A stretch of 64,000 bases of DNA from Streptomyces sp. NBC_00083. GTDB taxonomy: Bacteria; Actinomycetota; Actinomycetes; Streptomycetales; Streptomycetaceae. The position numbers and the translations under genes were made by a program. The notes beneath the pieces are model-generated. The model was not told the origin of the DNA. It did no database searches and was given only the letters and a program-made list of their open reading frames with translations. The DNA is taken from the NCBI RefSeq assembly GCF_026343295.1, contig NZ_JAPELY010000001.1, forward strand, positions 3,410,001-3,474,000, in the 5' to 3' direction. Below are positions 1 to 8,627 of the stretch, piece by piece (position 1 is the stretch's first letter; the number at the start of each line of letters is the position of its first letter).

Positions 1-531
1 ACCGGACAGCCGTCCCCATCCCACGGGTAGCCCGTCGTTCAGCCGGAGCGGGCGCTCCAGTCTCTGGTCCGGGCAGCGGAGCAAGCGGGATGAGGGCGAT
101 GCCAGAGCAGATCAAGGAACAGCTGCTGCTGTCCGCGACTTCGAGCCGTACATAGCCTCGATTGGGCGACCGACCTGCGGATCTACCCCTTCTGGCTTGA
201 GGAGCGGCAATCTCCCACATTCACTGACCGGTAGACCGAGCTGTAGTGGAGCGCCGCAGCCGCGCCCGGTGAGGCCGAGGGGGCGGCTGCTGATCCGGGG
301 GAGCGCGTTCCGAAGCAAGCACTAGCTCTTCAGTCCGAGTACGCCACCGCGGGCATCGACCGAACGGACGATTTCGTGACCCCGTTCAGAGGCGACAGAC
401 GCCCTGCCCGGACAGGCCGTCATGCCAGTTATCCCATGCGCGCGGACGGGAAATCTCATTACAGCGGCGACGTGCGCACCCGCGCGCCCCCCATTGCGCC
501 CACTTGATCATCGAGAGAGGGAGACCCCGTC
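1..531. other. no convincing gene before the first CDS
   Basis: I see no open frame here with typical codon bias or a recognisable protein. The left part may be the tail of something outside the window, but nothing supports a name. The last 20 bases hold the purine-rich ribosome-binding region (GAGAGGGAGA) of the ATP-binding protein that starts at 532. Confidence 0.5.
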
Positions 532-927
532 ATGGCCTTCGCAGTACTCGACCCGGTGGAATCGACTCGGATCGATGCCCTTGCGGCTCGCGCCCAGGTC
601 ACGCATCTGATGTGCCGGCAGGCTCCTGCGACACCGCAGCACGTCGTCGACGATGCGCGTCTTGTGACGACGGAGCTGGTCACCAACGCCTTGCGGCACG
701 GCGGGGGAGTGGAGTCGTTCATTGCGCGCGTCGTCGATGGTCGCCTGATCGTCCGTGTGGCCGACTACAGCGACACCCGTCCCGTCTCGCCGCCGCGCAG
801 CTCCAGCGGGCCGGCGGTGGGGGGATACGGATGGGCGCTCGTGCGTCAGCTCAGTGATGAGGTGACCATTCAGAGTGGGATCGGCGGCGGCAAGTCCATC
901 TGTGCCGTCCTCACTCTCCAGGACTGA
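532..927 (+). CDS. RsbW-like ATP-binding regulatory protein
   Basis: A 131-residue single-domain GHKL ATPase of the anti-sigma factor / regulatory kinase kind that is abundant in Streptomyces. The N box is visible as ELVTNALRHGGG (about residues 47-58). A G box reads GGYGWALVRQLSDE near residues 96-109. Such proteins act in the cytosol, phosphorylating or sequestering anti-sigma antagonists or binding sigma factors. No sigma or antagonist gene lies next to it, so its partner is unknown. The ATG has a GAGAGGGAGA ribosome-binding site. The family call is firm, the target is not. Confidence 0.85.
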   Translation: MAFAVLDPVESTRIDALAARAQVTHLMCRQAPATPQHVVDDARLVTTELVTNALRHGGGVESFIARVVDGRLIVRVADYSDTRPVSPPRSSSGPAVGGYGWALVRQLSDEVTIQSGIGGGKSICAVLTLQD

Positions 928-1031
928 GCTGACCTTCTCGCGTGCCTGAGCTACGGGTTGAACCTCGTGCGGGCGGTTCGGGGAGGACGGCGGCCGGGCC
1001 GGCCGCCGGCTCTCCTCGGCCAGGCGAACGT

Positions 1032-1658
1032 CTACCGGGCCAGGTGGGCAAGGATCGCGTCCAGCCCGAACGTGAAGCGGCTTTCGAACGCATCGTGCCC
1101 CATGTGCGCGACGACCCGGTGCAGTGCCGGGTACGTACCGGCCTCCAAGGCCTGGGCCAGCCGGTTGTCGAGCCGGCCGGGCGCGGCCTGTTCTTCCTGG
1201 ACCAGCCCCAGGAGAAAGTAGATGACCGTCCACGCCGTCCAGGCGGCCTGTTCCTCGTCGGCCCCCGCTTCCAGCAGGGCGGAGATGAGGCCGTCGGCGA
1301 AACGCAACGTGTGCGGCTCGGCCGGGTAGGTCCCGGTCATCAGAGCGGCGCCGTCGCGGTGCGCGAGCAGCGCACGCCGGTACCGGTGCGCCAGTTCCCG
1401 GGCCCTGGGCAGCGGCGAAGAAGGCAGGTCCGCGTAGCCGATTTCGCCCACGATCGCGTCGGCCAGCAGCTCCAGCATTCGCGCCTTGGTCTTCATGTGC
1501 CACAGGACGGTGTTCATGCGCACCCCCAGGGCGTCGGCCACCGCCCGGGTCGACAGACCCTCCAGTCCCCGTTCCTCCAGTACCTGGAGTGCGGCATCGA
1601 TCACGGCCGCGCGCGTGAGCCGGCCTGCGGCGTCTTCCCTGCCTTGCTTCTTGGTCAC
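1032..1658 (-). CDS. TetR family transcriptional regulator
   Basis: A 208-residue repressor. The N-terminal helix-turn-helix is visible (AVIDAALQVLEERG then LSTRAVADALGVRMNTVLWH, residues about 18-55). The rest is a TetR_C-type ligand domain with a long acidic helix. It starts with GTG inside a copy of the repeat TTGGTCACTGACC, so the protein probably binds over its own start codon. It is divergent from the FAD monooxygenase at 1724 with only 65 bases between them, the usual arrangement for a repressor controlling the neighbouring oxygenase. The inducer is unknown but is likely an aromatic substrate or antibiotic. Confidence 0.9.
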   Translation of the reverse strand: MTKKQGREDAAGRLTRAAVIDAALQVLEERGLEGLSTRAVADALGVRMNTVLWHMKTKARMLELLADAIVGEIGYADLPSSPLPRARELAHRYRRALLAHRDGAALMTGTYPAEPHTLRFADGLISALLEAGADEEQAAWTAWTVIYFLLGLVQEEQAAPGRLDNRLAQALEAGTYPALHRVVAHMGHDAFESRFTFGLDAILAHLAR

Positions 1659-1699
1659 TGACCTAGTTTACTTCCCATCGGATCTTGGTCACTGACCAA
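1650..1699. promoter_or_regulatory. duplicated TetR operator between divergent genes
   Basis: The 14-mer CTTGGTCACTGACC occurs twice as a direct repeat (1650-1663 and 1684-1697). The right copy extends to TTGGTCACTGACCAA, an inverted repeat of TTGGTCA around a central base. One copy covers the GTG start of the TetR gene and the other lies in the monooxygenase promoter region. This is what an autoregulating TetR protein controlling both directions would use. Binding by the neighbouring protein is inferred. Confidence 0.75.
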
Positions 1700-1723
1700 T
1701 GGGACGAGTGAGGGAGAAGAATC

Positions 1724-3211
1724 ATGAGCTACGAGGTCGTCGTCGCCGGAGGCGGGCCCGTGGGTCTGTGGCTGGCCGCGGAACTTCGCCGCTGCGCAAT
1801 CACCGTGGTGGTCATCGAAACGCGCACCGAACGCGACACCCGCTCCCGCGCTCTGACCGTGCACCCCCGCACCATCGAGACGTTCGCCTCCCGCGGCGCA
1901 CACGCTCCCTTCATCACAGAGAGCGTGCCGCTGCCCGGCGGGCACTTCGGCGCACTGGACACCCGGCTGGACTTCCGCCGCCTCCCCAGTCCCTTCCCCC
2001 ACACGCTCGTCCTGCCGCAGCAGCGCACCGAGGCACTGCTGGAACAGCAGGCGCTCGAACTGGGGGCGACCATCCTGCGCGGTCACGAAGTCACAGGCCT
2101 GAGCGAGGGACCAGACGGCATCCGTGTACAGGTCCAGACCCCCAATGGGCTCCTCACCATGGAGGCGGCCTACCTGGTGGGTTGCGACGGCGCACGCAGC
2201 ACCGTACGCAAGGCTGCCGCCGTCGACTTCCCCGGTACCCCGGCCACCGTGTTCGGCTGGCTCGGCGACGTCGTACTCGATGAGCCCCCGGCTCCAGGCC
2301 ACAGCTGCTTCGGCCCGGCCGGGACCCTGATGGTCGCGCCGATGCCCGGCGGCCTCCACCGTCTCGTCGGCCTCACGCCCCGCGACATCGCCACCACCTG
2401 GCCCGGCGACCTGACCCTGGAGGAGCTGCGCGAAAACGTCATCACCATGGCTGGGACCGACTTCGGCATGCGCGACCCTGTCTGGCTCTCCCGCTTCGGC
2501 AACGCCACCCGGCTGGCCGCCCAGTACCGCAAGGGCCGCGTCTTCCTCGCCGGCGACGCCGCGCACCAGCACTTCCCCGCTGGCGGAGTCGGTATGAACG
2601 TCGGCATCCAGGACGCCGCCAACCTCGCCTGGAAGCTAGGCGCCGTGCTCAACGGCTGGGCCCCCGACACACTCCTGGACACCTACCACGGCGAACGCCA
2701 CCAGGTCGGCGTCGACCTCACCGAAACCAGCCGCGCCCAAGTCGCCCTCATGACCGCCTTCACCCCGGAGGGACTCGCCCTTCGCGGCCTGCTCGGCCAA
2801 CTGATCGCGGGCCTGCCCGAGCTCAACGACCGTCTTGCCGCCCAGGTCAGTTCCCTCTCCGTCGCCTACCGGCCGACCGCACCCGACGCCCACCCGCTGA
2901 CCGGCACCCGCGCCGACGACCTCGCCGTCGACGACACCGGCCTGTTCGCCCTGCTGCGCGCCGACGGCTACCTATTGCTCGACCTGACCAGCAGCCCGGA
3001 CCGGCCCCTCCACCACCTCGCCCGGCCCGGCCTGCGCGTGCACACCGCCACTCCGCACCTTCTCCCGCCCGACTGGTCCGGCATACGTGCCGCCCTCATT
3101 CGCCCCGACGGCCACGTCGCCTGGGCAGGCACAGACAGCCACGACGCGACGCTCGTCAACGACCTCTCCGCCGTCCTCGCCACTACCCACCGGAAGCCAT
3201 CCGGCTCGTAA
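1724..3211 (+). CDS. FAD-dependent aromatic hydroxylase / monooxygenase
   Basis: A 495-residue class A flavoprotein monooxygenase. The N-terminal dinucleotide-binding motif is GGGPVGLWLAAEL (residues about 8-20). The NAD(P)H/FAD 'DG' motif is GCDGARSTVRK (about 154-164). The second FAD motif is LAGDAAHQHFPAGGVGMN (about 274-291). A C-terminal thioredoxin-like tail follows, as in polyketide hydroxylases such as PgaE/RdmE and in Rox-type rifampicin monooxygenases. The reaction would be NAD(P)H- and O2-dependent hydroxylation of an aromatic ring. The start follows GGGAGAAG. The divergent TetR gene suggests substrate-induced expression. The substrate cannot be read from the sequence; detoxification is as likely as biosynthesis. 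Confidence 0.88.
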   Translation: MSYEVVVAGGGPVGLWLAAELRRCAITVVVIETRTERDTRSRALTVHPRTIETFASRGAHAPFITESVPLPGGHFGALDTRLDFRRLPSPFPHTLVLPQQRTEALLEQQALELGATILRGHEVTGLSEGPDGIRVQVQTPNGLLTMEAAYLVGCDGARSTVRKAAAVDFPGTPATVFGWLGDVVLDEPPAPGHSCFGPAGTLMVAPMPGGLHRLVGLTPRDIATTWPGDLTLEELRENVITMAGTDFGMRDPVWLSRFGNATRLAAQYRKGRVFLAGDAAHQHFPAGGVGMNVGIQDAANLAWKLGAVLNGWAPDTLLDTYHGERHQVGVDLTETSRAQVALMTAFTPEGLALRGLLGQLIAGLPELNDRLAAQVSSLSVAYRPTAPDAHPLTGTRADDLAVDDTGLFALLRADGYLLLDLTSSPDRPLHHLARPGLRVHTATPHLLPPDWSGIRAALIRPDGHVAWAGTDSHDATLVNDLSAVLATTHRKPSGS

Positions 3212-3514
3212 CCATCCAGCACAGGGCCCGCGCCCGGCTGCCCCGGCCGAACTGCGCCGCTCTGGATGGGCGACCTCTGGTGGGGCGTCAGGCGGCAGTG
3301 CGACTTCTCGGCCGGGGTGCACGGTGTCGACGCCGTCCTCAAAGCGGCCGCATCGCGTGGCGAAGTGCGGCGGCGACGGTCGGGCTCCCGTTGCTCCGGT
3401 CGAGGGATCCGACTTCCAGCTCAACGCCGGGAATGTGCACCTCCGCAGGGACTTCCTGGAAGACAGCGTCGCCAACTGAGTCGCCCACATGGGTGAGGAC
3501 CAGGCCCACCTGGG

Positions 3515-3880
3515 TCAGGCAGACACGCTCCATGCCAGCGAGGCGACCGCAGTCGCGAAGTAGAAACCGGGAAACGCGAGGTTGTACAGCACGCGGGTAC
3601 GCAGATGAAAGGCGAGCGCGCCCAGGTAGAGCAGTACGAGACCGCAGGCTGCGACGACGCCGACGGGGCGCAGCGCGGCGCTGAAGAGACCGAGGAGGAG
3701 GCCCGCCGCACCAGCCAGTTTGAGGGCGGCCAGCCGTGGCAGCCAGGTTCGAGGGACTCCTACCTCCGCCGAGTTGGCCAGTACGAAGCGTGCTCCGGCG
3801 AGATCGGCGGCGGCGACAGCGACGTTGAGGGCGGCGGTGAGCAGGGTAACGACGAAGAGCGTGAGCTGTGTACCGGTCAT
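3515..3880 (-). CDS. DoxX-like membrane protein
   Basis: About 121 residues with four hydrophobic segments (around residues 4-24, 46-66, 70-90 and 98-118), the size and layout of the DoxX/DoxX-like family of small integral membrane proteins. I chose the ATG at 3880 because it begins just before the first membrane helix; an upstream in-frame start would add 12 polar residues. It is divergent from the LysR regulator at 3941, which probably controls it. DoxX-like proteins are linked in the literature to redox and quinone functions, but no specific role can be claimed here. Confidence 0.75.
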   Translation of the reverse strand: MTGTQLTLFVVTLLTAALNVAVAAADLAGARFVLANSAEVGVPRTWLPRLAALKLAGAAGLLLGLFSAALRPVGVVAACGLVLLYLGALAFHLRTRVLYNLAFPGFYFATAVASLAWSVSA

Positions 3881-3940
3881 GCTTTGAGGGTGTGCGCGGA
3901 TCTCGGCACCGTCCAATACCTGCTTCTATAACCTGGCGGC

Positions 3941-4822
3941 ATGGACGTGGACACGCGCTTGCTCCGGTACTTCGCCGCGGTGGCGGAGGAGGGCAGCCTG
4001 ACGGGGGCGGCGGAAAGGCTGTTCGTCTCGCAGCCCGCGCTGACTAAGCAGATACGGCGCCTGGAGGACGATCTCGGGGTGCGCCTCTTCGTGCGATCGC
4101 GGTCCGGGATGGCCTTGACCGAGGCCGGTCGTGAACTCGCCTCGCGGGTACCCGCGGTGCTGGACGGCTGGGACGAGGCAGTGCAGGCGACCGCCCGATC
4201 GGCACGGGTACTGCGCCTGGGTTTCCTGGACGCAGGCGCGGTGGGTGCCGTCGCCGAGGTCATCGCCGGCTTCCGCCGAGCGCAGCCGGAGTGGCGGGTG
4301 GAATTGCGGCAGTTCGACTGGTCCGACCCGAGCGCCGGCCTGGCCCGGGGTGAGGCGGACGCGGCAGTGGTGCGATTGCCGTTTCCGGGTCAGGAACGTT
4401 TTTCGGTACGCGAGCTGTTCGTCGAGGAGCGCGGGGTGCTGCTACCAGCTCGGCACCCGCTGGCGCACAACGAGACGGTGGAGTTCCGGGAGTTGTGGGA
4501 CGAGCCGTTCGTATCGGCCGGGGTCGAGACCGGAGCCTGGAGGGAGCACTGGCTGGCGGTGGGGGAGCGGGACGGTCACCCCGTCCGGATCGGCGCCGTC
4601 ACAAGCCGCCCCGATGAGTGGCTCGGAGCCGTCGCTGCCGGCTGCGTGGCGCTGGCACCGGAGTCGGCGTCCCGCTACTACTCCCACCCCGACGTCGTGT
4701 TCCGCCCGGTCCGGGGCGTCTCACCCAGCCGCGTCGGATTGGCCCGGCCTCGGGGAAGGACGCACGAGGCATCCCTGGATGAGCTGCTGAAGGCCATCAC
4801 CCGTCGGCTGAAACGGAGTTGA
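3941..4822 (+). CDS. LysR family transcriptional regulator
   Basis: 293 residues, the normal length for the family. The N-terminal winged HTH reads LLRYFAAVAEEGSLTGAAERLFVSQPALTKQIRRLE in overlapping stretches (residues 6-41), followed by DLGVRLFVR, the typical LysR turn. The rest is a substrate-binding-like effector domain with the RLGFLDAG beta strand at about residue 92. It is divergent from the DoxX-like gene 60 bases away, its most likely target. No strong Shine-Dalgarno precedes the ATG. The effector is unknown. Confidence 0.9.
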   Translation: MDVDTRLLRYFAAVAEEGSLTGAAERLFVSQPALTKQIRRLEDDLGVRLFVRSRSGMALTEAGRELASRVPAVLDGWDEAVQATARSARVLRLGFLDAGAVGAVAEVIAGFRRAQPEWRVELRQFDWSDPSAGLARGEADAAVVRLPFPGQERFSVRELFVEERGVLLPARHPLAHNETVEFRELWDEPFVSAGVETGAWREHWLAVGERDGHPVRIGAVTSRPDEWLGAVAAGCVALAPESASRYYSHPDVVFRPVRGVSPSRVGLARPRGRTHEASLDELLKAITRRLKRS

Positions 4823-4946
4823 CGACGGGGCCGAAGGCAACGAGACCGCTGTCTTTGATCATTTGACGGAGGAATTGAGCTCCTCAAGCCGGAAGGAACT
4901 CCCGAACTCCCGGAACCTATGCCAACGTTGAGGTGGTGCTGCACAA

Positions 4947-5243
4947 ATGAGAGATCCGAAGGTGATTGCGCTTGGTCTTCGCGAGCGCGCGATGCGTGGT
5001 GACGACACGGTGGATATTGCGCTGTGGGTAAGGGGAGAGCTTGGTAGTGAGACCACCTTCTTCGCTTTCGTCAGCTGCTTCTTCCATGGTCTGAGAGTTC
5101 CTGTCTCTGCGATCAGGGAGCTCGAGGGATGGAGGGGTGTGGGAGGAACCCGTGACGTGTCGGATGCGGAAGTGCGAAGGAGTCTGGACCCGTATGTCCT
5201 TCCGCTCAGGCACCAGCTGCCAGAGTGCGGGGAGTCGGAGTGA
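4947..5243 (+). CDS. hypothetical protein (98 aa)
   Basis: A 98-residue soluble protein with normal high-GC codon usage and a GAGGTGG stretch about 15 bases before the ATG. It begins MRDPKVIALGLRERAM and contains the patch FAFVSCFFHGLRVPVSAIRE. I recognise no domain, and there is no signal peptide or membrane segment. It stands alone between the LysR gene and the epoxide hydrolase. Small monocistronic genes of this kind in streptomycetes are often immunity or regulatory proteins, but nothing here proves it. Confidence 0.5.
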   Translation: MRDPKVIALGLRERAMRGDDTVDIALWVRGELGSETTFFAFVSCFFHGLRVPVSAIRELEGWRGVGGTRDVSDAEVRRSLDPYVLPLRHQLPECGESE

Positions 5244-5649
5244 GGGCCTCTGGGGCGACGTGAGGAACCAGCTTTGCCTCATCCTCAACTCGCCTACCGC
5301 GCAGCCGAATTGGCACCAAATTCGGAACGTGGTGGTCCTCGGGCGGCGATCGTCGGCAGCGGGCTGGTCGCTGGGCTCAGCGGAACCTGGCCCGGACGGT
5401 CTGCGTGGGGGAGGCCATCCCCGACCACCGCCCCGATGGGCGGGCGCGACCGGTCAAGGTGCTTGACGCGCACGCCCTTCCACCCGCGAGGACGTCTGAG
5501 ATCGCCGTACTGACGTCCACCCGCATCAGAGCTGGCCCGGCCCGGCCCGAACGCCCAACTGGACAAGGACCGTGAGCACCCTGGTGCCGGAGCGGAGCGC
5601 CGCAGCCCCTTCCGGGGCCCGAGTGCCGCATGCATCGGCAGGCTCCGTC
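5244..5649. other. gene-poor stretch
   Basis: No convincing gene. A short minus-strand frame (about 5377-5530) begins MRVDVSTAISDVLAGG and has acceptable codon bias, but it is only about 50 residues long and has no family I recognise. It may be gene debris. Confidence 0.35.
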
Positions 5650-6690
5650 TCAGCCGCCGAGCTTGACCGCACGATGTACGTCCCCCGCGTAGGCCTCGGG
5701 CTGTTCCCAGGCTGCGAAGTGGCCGCCCGCAGTGTGTTCCACGTAGTCGCAGTTGTTCAGGAACGCCTCGGCGTAGCTCCGCGGTTCCGGTTTGGTGTCG
5801 CGCGGGAACACGGAGAGCACGGTCGGTGTATCGATGCGGCCAGGGAGGGTGGCTGGTTCGACATAGGTGGCGAACGAGGTGCCGATCGTGCCGGTGACCC
5901 AGTAGGCGGTGGTCCAGGTGAGGAGCTCGTCTGTGGTGAAGGCCGACTCGTCGGACCAGGCCTCCAGTTTCTCGGTGATCCACGCTGCGAGGCCGGCGGG
6001 TGAGTCGCCGAGGGCGACGGCGAGCGTGTTCGGCCGCGTCGACTGCTGGGCGATGTAGCCGCCCTCGGCCCGGAACCACTGTGCCGACCGGGCGAGGTAA
6101 GCAGCCGCGTCGGGCGCGAGGGTCGCTGGGTCCGCCGTGAGCGCACGCAGCGGGGCGATGTTCGTGAGGTGCAGGGCAGCCACGCGGTCCGGGTGCTCGG
6201 CCGCGAGGATCTCCGCGACGGTGCCGCCCACGTCGCCGCCGGACACCGTGTACCGCGCGTAGCCGAGTTCATCGAGAGCATCCGCAATGATTCCGGCGAT
6301 CCGGTTGGCCGACATGCCGGGACTGACGAGTGGGGCCGCGAACGGGAAGCCCGGGAGCGCGGGCACCACCACATGCAGGTCCGTGAGTAAAGGCAGGACG
6401 CGCTCGAACCGCAGTACCGAGTCCGGCCAGCCGTGCAGCAGCACAACCACGGGAGCATCGGGATCAGCGGATCGCTGGTGGATTACGCGCAGCTCGGTGT
6501 CGCCCGCCTGCACCGCCTCCCAGGGGTGGGCGCGAATGCGGCGCTCGTGCATGCCCCAGTCGTACCCGTTCGCCCAGCGTTCCAGGAGCTCGTCGAGGTG
6601 GGTGTCGCTGATGCCGCGCGTACCGTCGTTGCTCCACGGGGCCGTGACACGCCGCGTCCGGTGGAGTCGTTCTCGCATCTCGTCGTTCAT
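5650..6690 (-). CDS. epoxide hydrolase (alpha/beta hydrolase)
   Basis: 346 residues from the ATG at 6690. The N-terminal epoxide-hydrolase lid region is present (ERWANGYDWGMHERRIRAHP, about residues 33-52). The oxyanion motif HGWPDS follows near residue 83. The nucleophile elbow is SGGDVGG near residue 150, with Asp as expected for epoxide hydrolases. The catalytic His lies in the C-terminal TAGGHFAAWEQPE. The enzyme would open epoxides to diols through an alkyl-enzyme ester in the cytosol. It is divergent from a TetR gene only 37 bases away, with two palindromes between them, so expression is probably repressed until an epoxide or related compound is present. Confidence 0.88.
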   Translation of the reverse strand: MNDEMRERLHRTRRVTAPWSNDGTRGISDTHLDELLERWANGYDWGMHERRIRAHPWEAVQAGDTELRVIHQRSADPDAPVVVLLHGWPDSVLRFERVLPLLTDLHVVVPALPGFPFAAPLVSPGMSANRIAGIIADALDELGYARYTVSGGDVGGTVAEILAAEHPDRVAALHLTNIAPLRALTADPATLAPDAAAYLARSAQWFRAEGGYIAQQSTRPNTLAVALGDSPAGLAAWITEKLEAWSDESAFTTDELLTWTTAYWVTGTIGTSFATYVEPATLPGRIDTPTVLSVFPRDTKPEPRSYAEAFLNNCDYVEHTAGGHFAAWEQPEAYAGDVHRAVKLGG

Positions 6691-6727
6691 GTGTATCAGC
6701 GTACACATTATGTGTATGATCGTATAC
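6691..6727. promoter_or_regulatory. two operator-like palindromes between epoxide hydrolase and TetR
   Basis: GTGTATCAGCGTACAC (6691-6706) and GTGTATGATCGTATAC (6712-6727) are near-identical copies, each a GTGTA/TACAC-type inverted repeat, 21 bases apart. They fill the whole space between the two divergent start codons. The region is AT-rich compared with its surroundings, so it must also hold both promoters. Binding by the adjacent TetR protein is inferred. Confidence 0.75.
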
Positions 6728-7288
6728 ATGACTTCGCGAAATGCGGCCGCCACCAGACAGCGGATCCTGGAGCACGCGCAACGCCAGTTCGCCCAGCACG
6801 GGTACGCGGCGACCACGGTCAAGGGCGTGGCCGACACGGCCGGCGTGTCGCCCAATCTCGTCACGCGCTACTTCGGCGGCAAGGACGGCCTTTTCCTGGC
6901 GGCGACCCGTGTGGAGATCCCGGTCTCCGACTCATTCGACGGCGACCGTTCCACGCTGGGTGCGCGCCTCGCGGCGAGCATCGTCGAGCGCTGGTTCGAG
7001 GCCCCCGGGGACGATCCGCTGCTCGTGCTGCAACGCGCGTCCGGCGAACGCCCGCAGGCGGCGGAGGAATTGGCCGCGTTCCTTGACGCGAACTCGCTGG
7101 AGCCGCTGCACCGCTACCTGCGAGACAGCGGCCTGGACGACGAGGAGGCTCGTAGCCGAGCCGCAGCGATCGACGCCTTCGTGCTCGGCGTCTCGACCCG
7201 CCGCAGGGTCCTGCGCTGCGGACTGGGCGACCCTGCTGGTCTCCAGTCCTGGCTGAGCGCCACCATCCAACGCCTCGCCGACGGCTGA
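6728..7288 (+). CDS. TetR family transcriptional regulator
   Basis: 186 residues from the ATG at 6728. The HTH is clear: RQRILEHAQRQFAQHGY followed by VKGVADTAGVSPNLVTRYFGGKDGLF (residues about 9-52). The C-terminal part resembles the TetR_C domain of AcrR-like repressors. The tight divergent arrangement with the epoxide hydrolase, and two palindromes in the 37-base gap, indicate joint control of both genes. There is no room for a long leader, so the mRNA is probably leaderless or nearly so. Confidence 0.88.
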   Translation: MTSRNAAATRQRILEHAQRQFAQHGYAATTVKGVADTAGVSPNLVTRYFGGKDGLFLAATRVEIPVSDSFDGDRSTLGARLAASIVERWFEAPGDDPLLVLQRASGERPQAAEELAAFLDANSLEPLHRYLRDSGLDDEEARSRAAAIDAFVLGVSTRRRVLRCGLGDPAGLQSWLSATIQRLADG

Positions 7289-7429
7289 TGCACGACAGTA
7301 AAGGGGCAATGCGTGGCGGCAGCGCCCCGGGCCATGCGGGAGGTCCGGGGCTGCGTCATGCGTGCGCTGGCTCGTGACCCCAGTGCCACCCACTGATGGT
7401 TGTACAGCGAGGTTCTGCCTCGTATCAAA

Positions 7430-7695
7430 CAGATGGTGCTGCAGGTGAGTTGGAGGAGTTCAAGGTGGAGGTCGCCGTGTATCTCGCCAATCCCGGGGCG
7501 CCAGGCCGTCACTCCGCTGCCGCCGATCTGTTCCGCGGAAACGTCGCGCGAGCTCACACGCTAGAGCAGCACATAGACGATTCGGCGAAGCGCGTTGCGG
7601 TCGTCCACCGGCAACCGACCGGGATACCGGTGCCGCCGGGGCAGATACACCGGCAACCGCGGACCAACACGTTCCCCCAAGTCATCAAGCTCTGG
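7430..7695 (-). pseudogene. decayed IS5-type transposase N-terminus
   Basis: Read on the minus strand, one frame gives LDDLGERVGPRLP, then RRHRYPGRLPVDDRNAL, then RRIVYVLL and a stop (about 7692-7562). A neighbouring frame continues with VSAEQIGGSGVTAWR and LHLELLQL (about 7557-7440). The order and spacing match the start of IS5-family transposases of actinomycetes (PLLP ... RYPGR ... DDR ... L.GI.FVL ... GSGVTAWRRL ... LHELLL). The frame switch, the internal stop and the absence of the DDE core show that it is a dead fragment. No terminal inverted repeats were found. Confidence 0.6.
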
Positions 7696-7795
7696 ACCGG
7701 AAGCCGCACAGCCGATCCTGCCGACACCTCACCGGACTCACGAACCACCAGGCGAAGTTCATGCTGAGACCATCAGTTATGCGGGATCATGCAGT

Positions 7796-8233
7796 ATGAA
7801 TCATCTGGGCGAGGTGCACATCCGCAACTGGACGCTGCGATGGATGGCTCTCCTCGCGGCCGACCTCCAGGATCAGCTTGCCTGGCTGGGGATGCGTGAG
7901 TTGGAGACGGGGTCGGTTGTTGAAGAGGTGGGGCTCCTCTGCCGAACCTCAGAAGGGCTTGCGCAGCGCGGGGTTTTGGAACCCGATGATCTGCGCGTTC
8001 TTCAGGCCATTGGCCTTTTGCTCGGCGAAATCGATGCCACCTGTCGCGCCAGCCTCTGGGGCAGTGCCCTGGCCGCAGATCCGGCCTGGGAGCGAATACG
8101 TGCTCTCGCCCGCCAATTTCTTCTCACGACGCAGGGTGACTGGACCACGGCGGCCCTACCCGCTATCAACGGGAGCCGTACATCGCGAAGCGCTGGGGGA
8201 GAGTCACACAGGCCGCCTCGACGGGCTCAGTGA
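7796..8233 (+). CDS. hypothetical protein (145 aa)
   Basis: A 145-residue soluble protein rich in Leu and Trp (for example VHIRNWTLRWMALLAADLQDQ), predicted to be mainly helical over its first 110 residues and basic and disordered at the end. The ATG at 7796 has no strong ribosome-binding site, and the region before it is transposon debris. I recognise no family. The codon usage of residues 1-115 looks genuine; the last 30 residues may be out of their original frame. Confidence 0.45.
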   Translation: MNHLGEVHIRNWTLRWMALLAADLQDQLAWLGMRELETGSVVEEVGLLCRTSEGLAQRGVLEPDDLRVLQAIGLLLGEIDATCRASLWGSALAADPAWERIRALARQFLLTTQGDWTTAALPAINGSRTSRSAGGESHRPPRRAQ

Positions 8234-8627
8234 TCACCCGCGTGCGGGCCCACGGCTAGGCAACTGCTGACACCCGTGCCTGAACTGGGAACGCACTCGC
8301 CTAGGTGCGGCTCGGCGCCCTACCTCGCCTGTGTCCACGAGCGGTGCTTCTGATCTGTGCCTCATGCGCGCACCGCGTCCACTGCGCGATCTTCACCCAC
8401 GCACCGGCCCCCGCGCCCCGCATGGCCGCGCCAGTGCGGTCAGCAGGTGGCTGAAATGGGTGGTCCGGCCGTACGTGGTGGTCTGGGCCTGGTTGCTGGC
8501 GGGCGGGGGAACCGCGGTGCTGGTGAGAGAGGTGGTTGTACGCGGTGCCCAGGGATAGGGTCGCGTTAAGCGTTCGCTTAGCGTGTCGCATCCGCGGCGG
8601 GCACCGTGAGAGAGGCGAAGGAGTCCG
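8234..8627. other. intergenic region upstream of the amidohydrolase
   Basis: No convincing gene. Its right end carries the palindromic operator at 8567-8580 and a GAGAGGCGAAGGAG ribosome-binding region for the amidohydrolase at 8628. Confidence 0.5.
8567..8580. promoter_or_regulatory. TetR-type operator upstream of the amidohydrolase
   Basis: TAAGCGTTCGCTTA is a perfect inverted repeat of TAAGCG around a 2-base centre, the classic shape of sites bound by AcrR/TetR proteins. It lies 47 bases before the amidohydrolase start. No TetR gene is adjacent, so the repressor must be encoded elsewhere. Confidence 0.65.
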
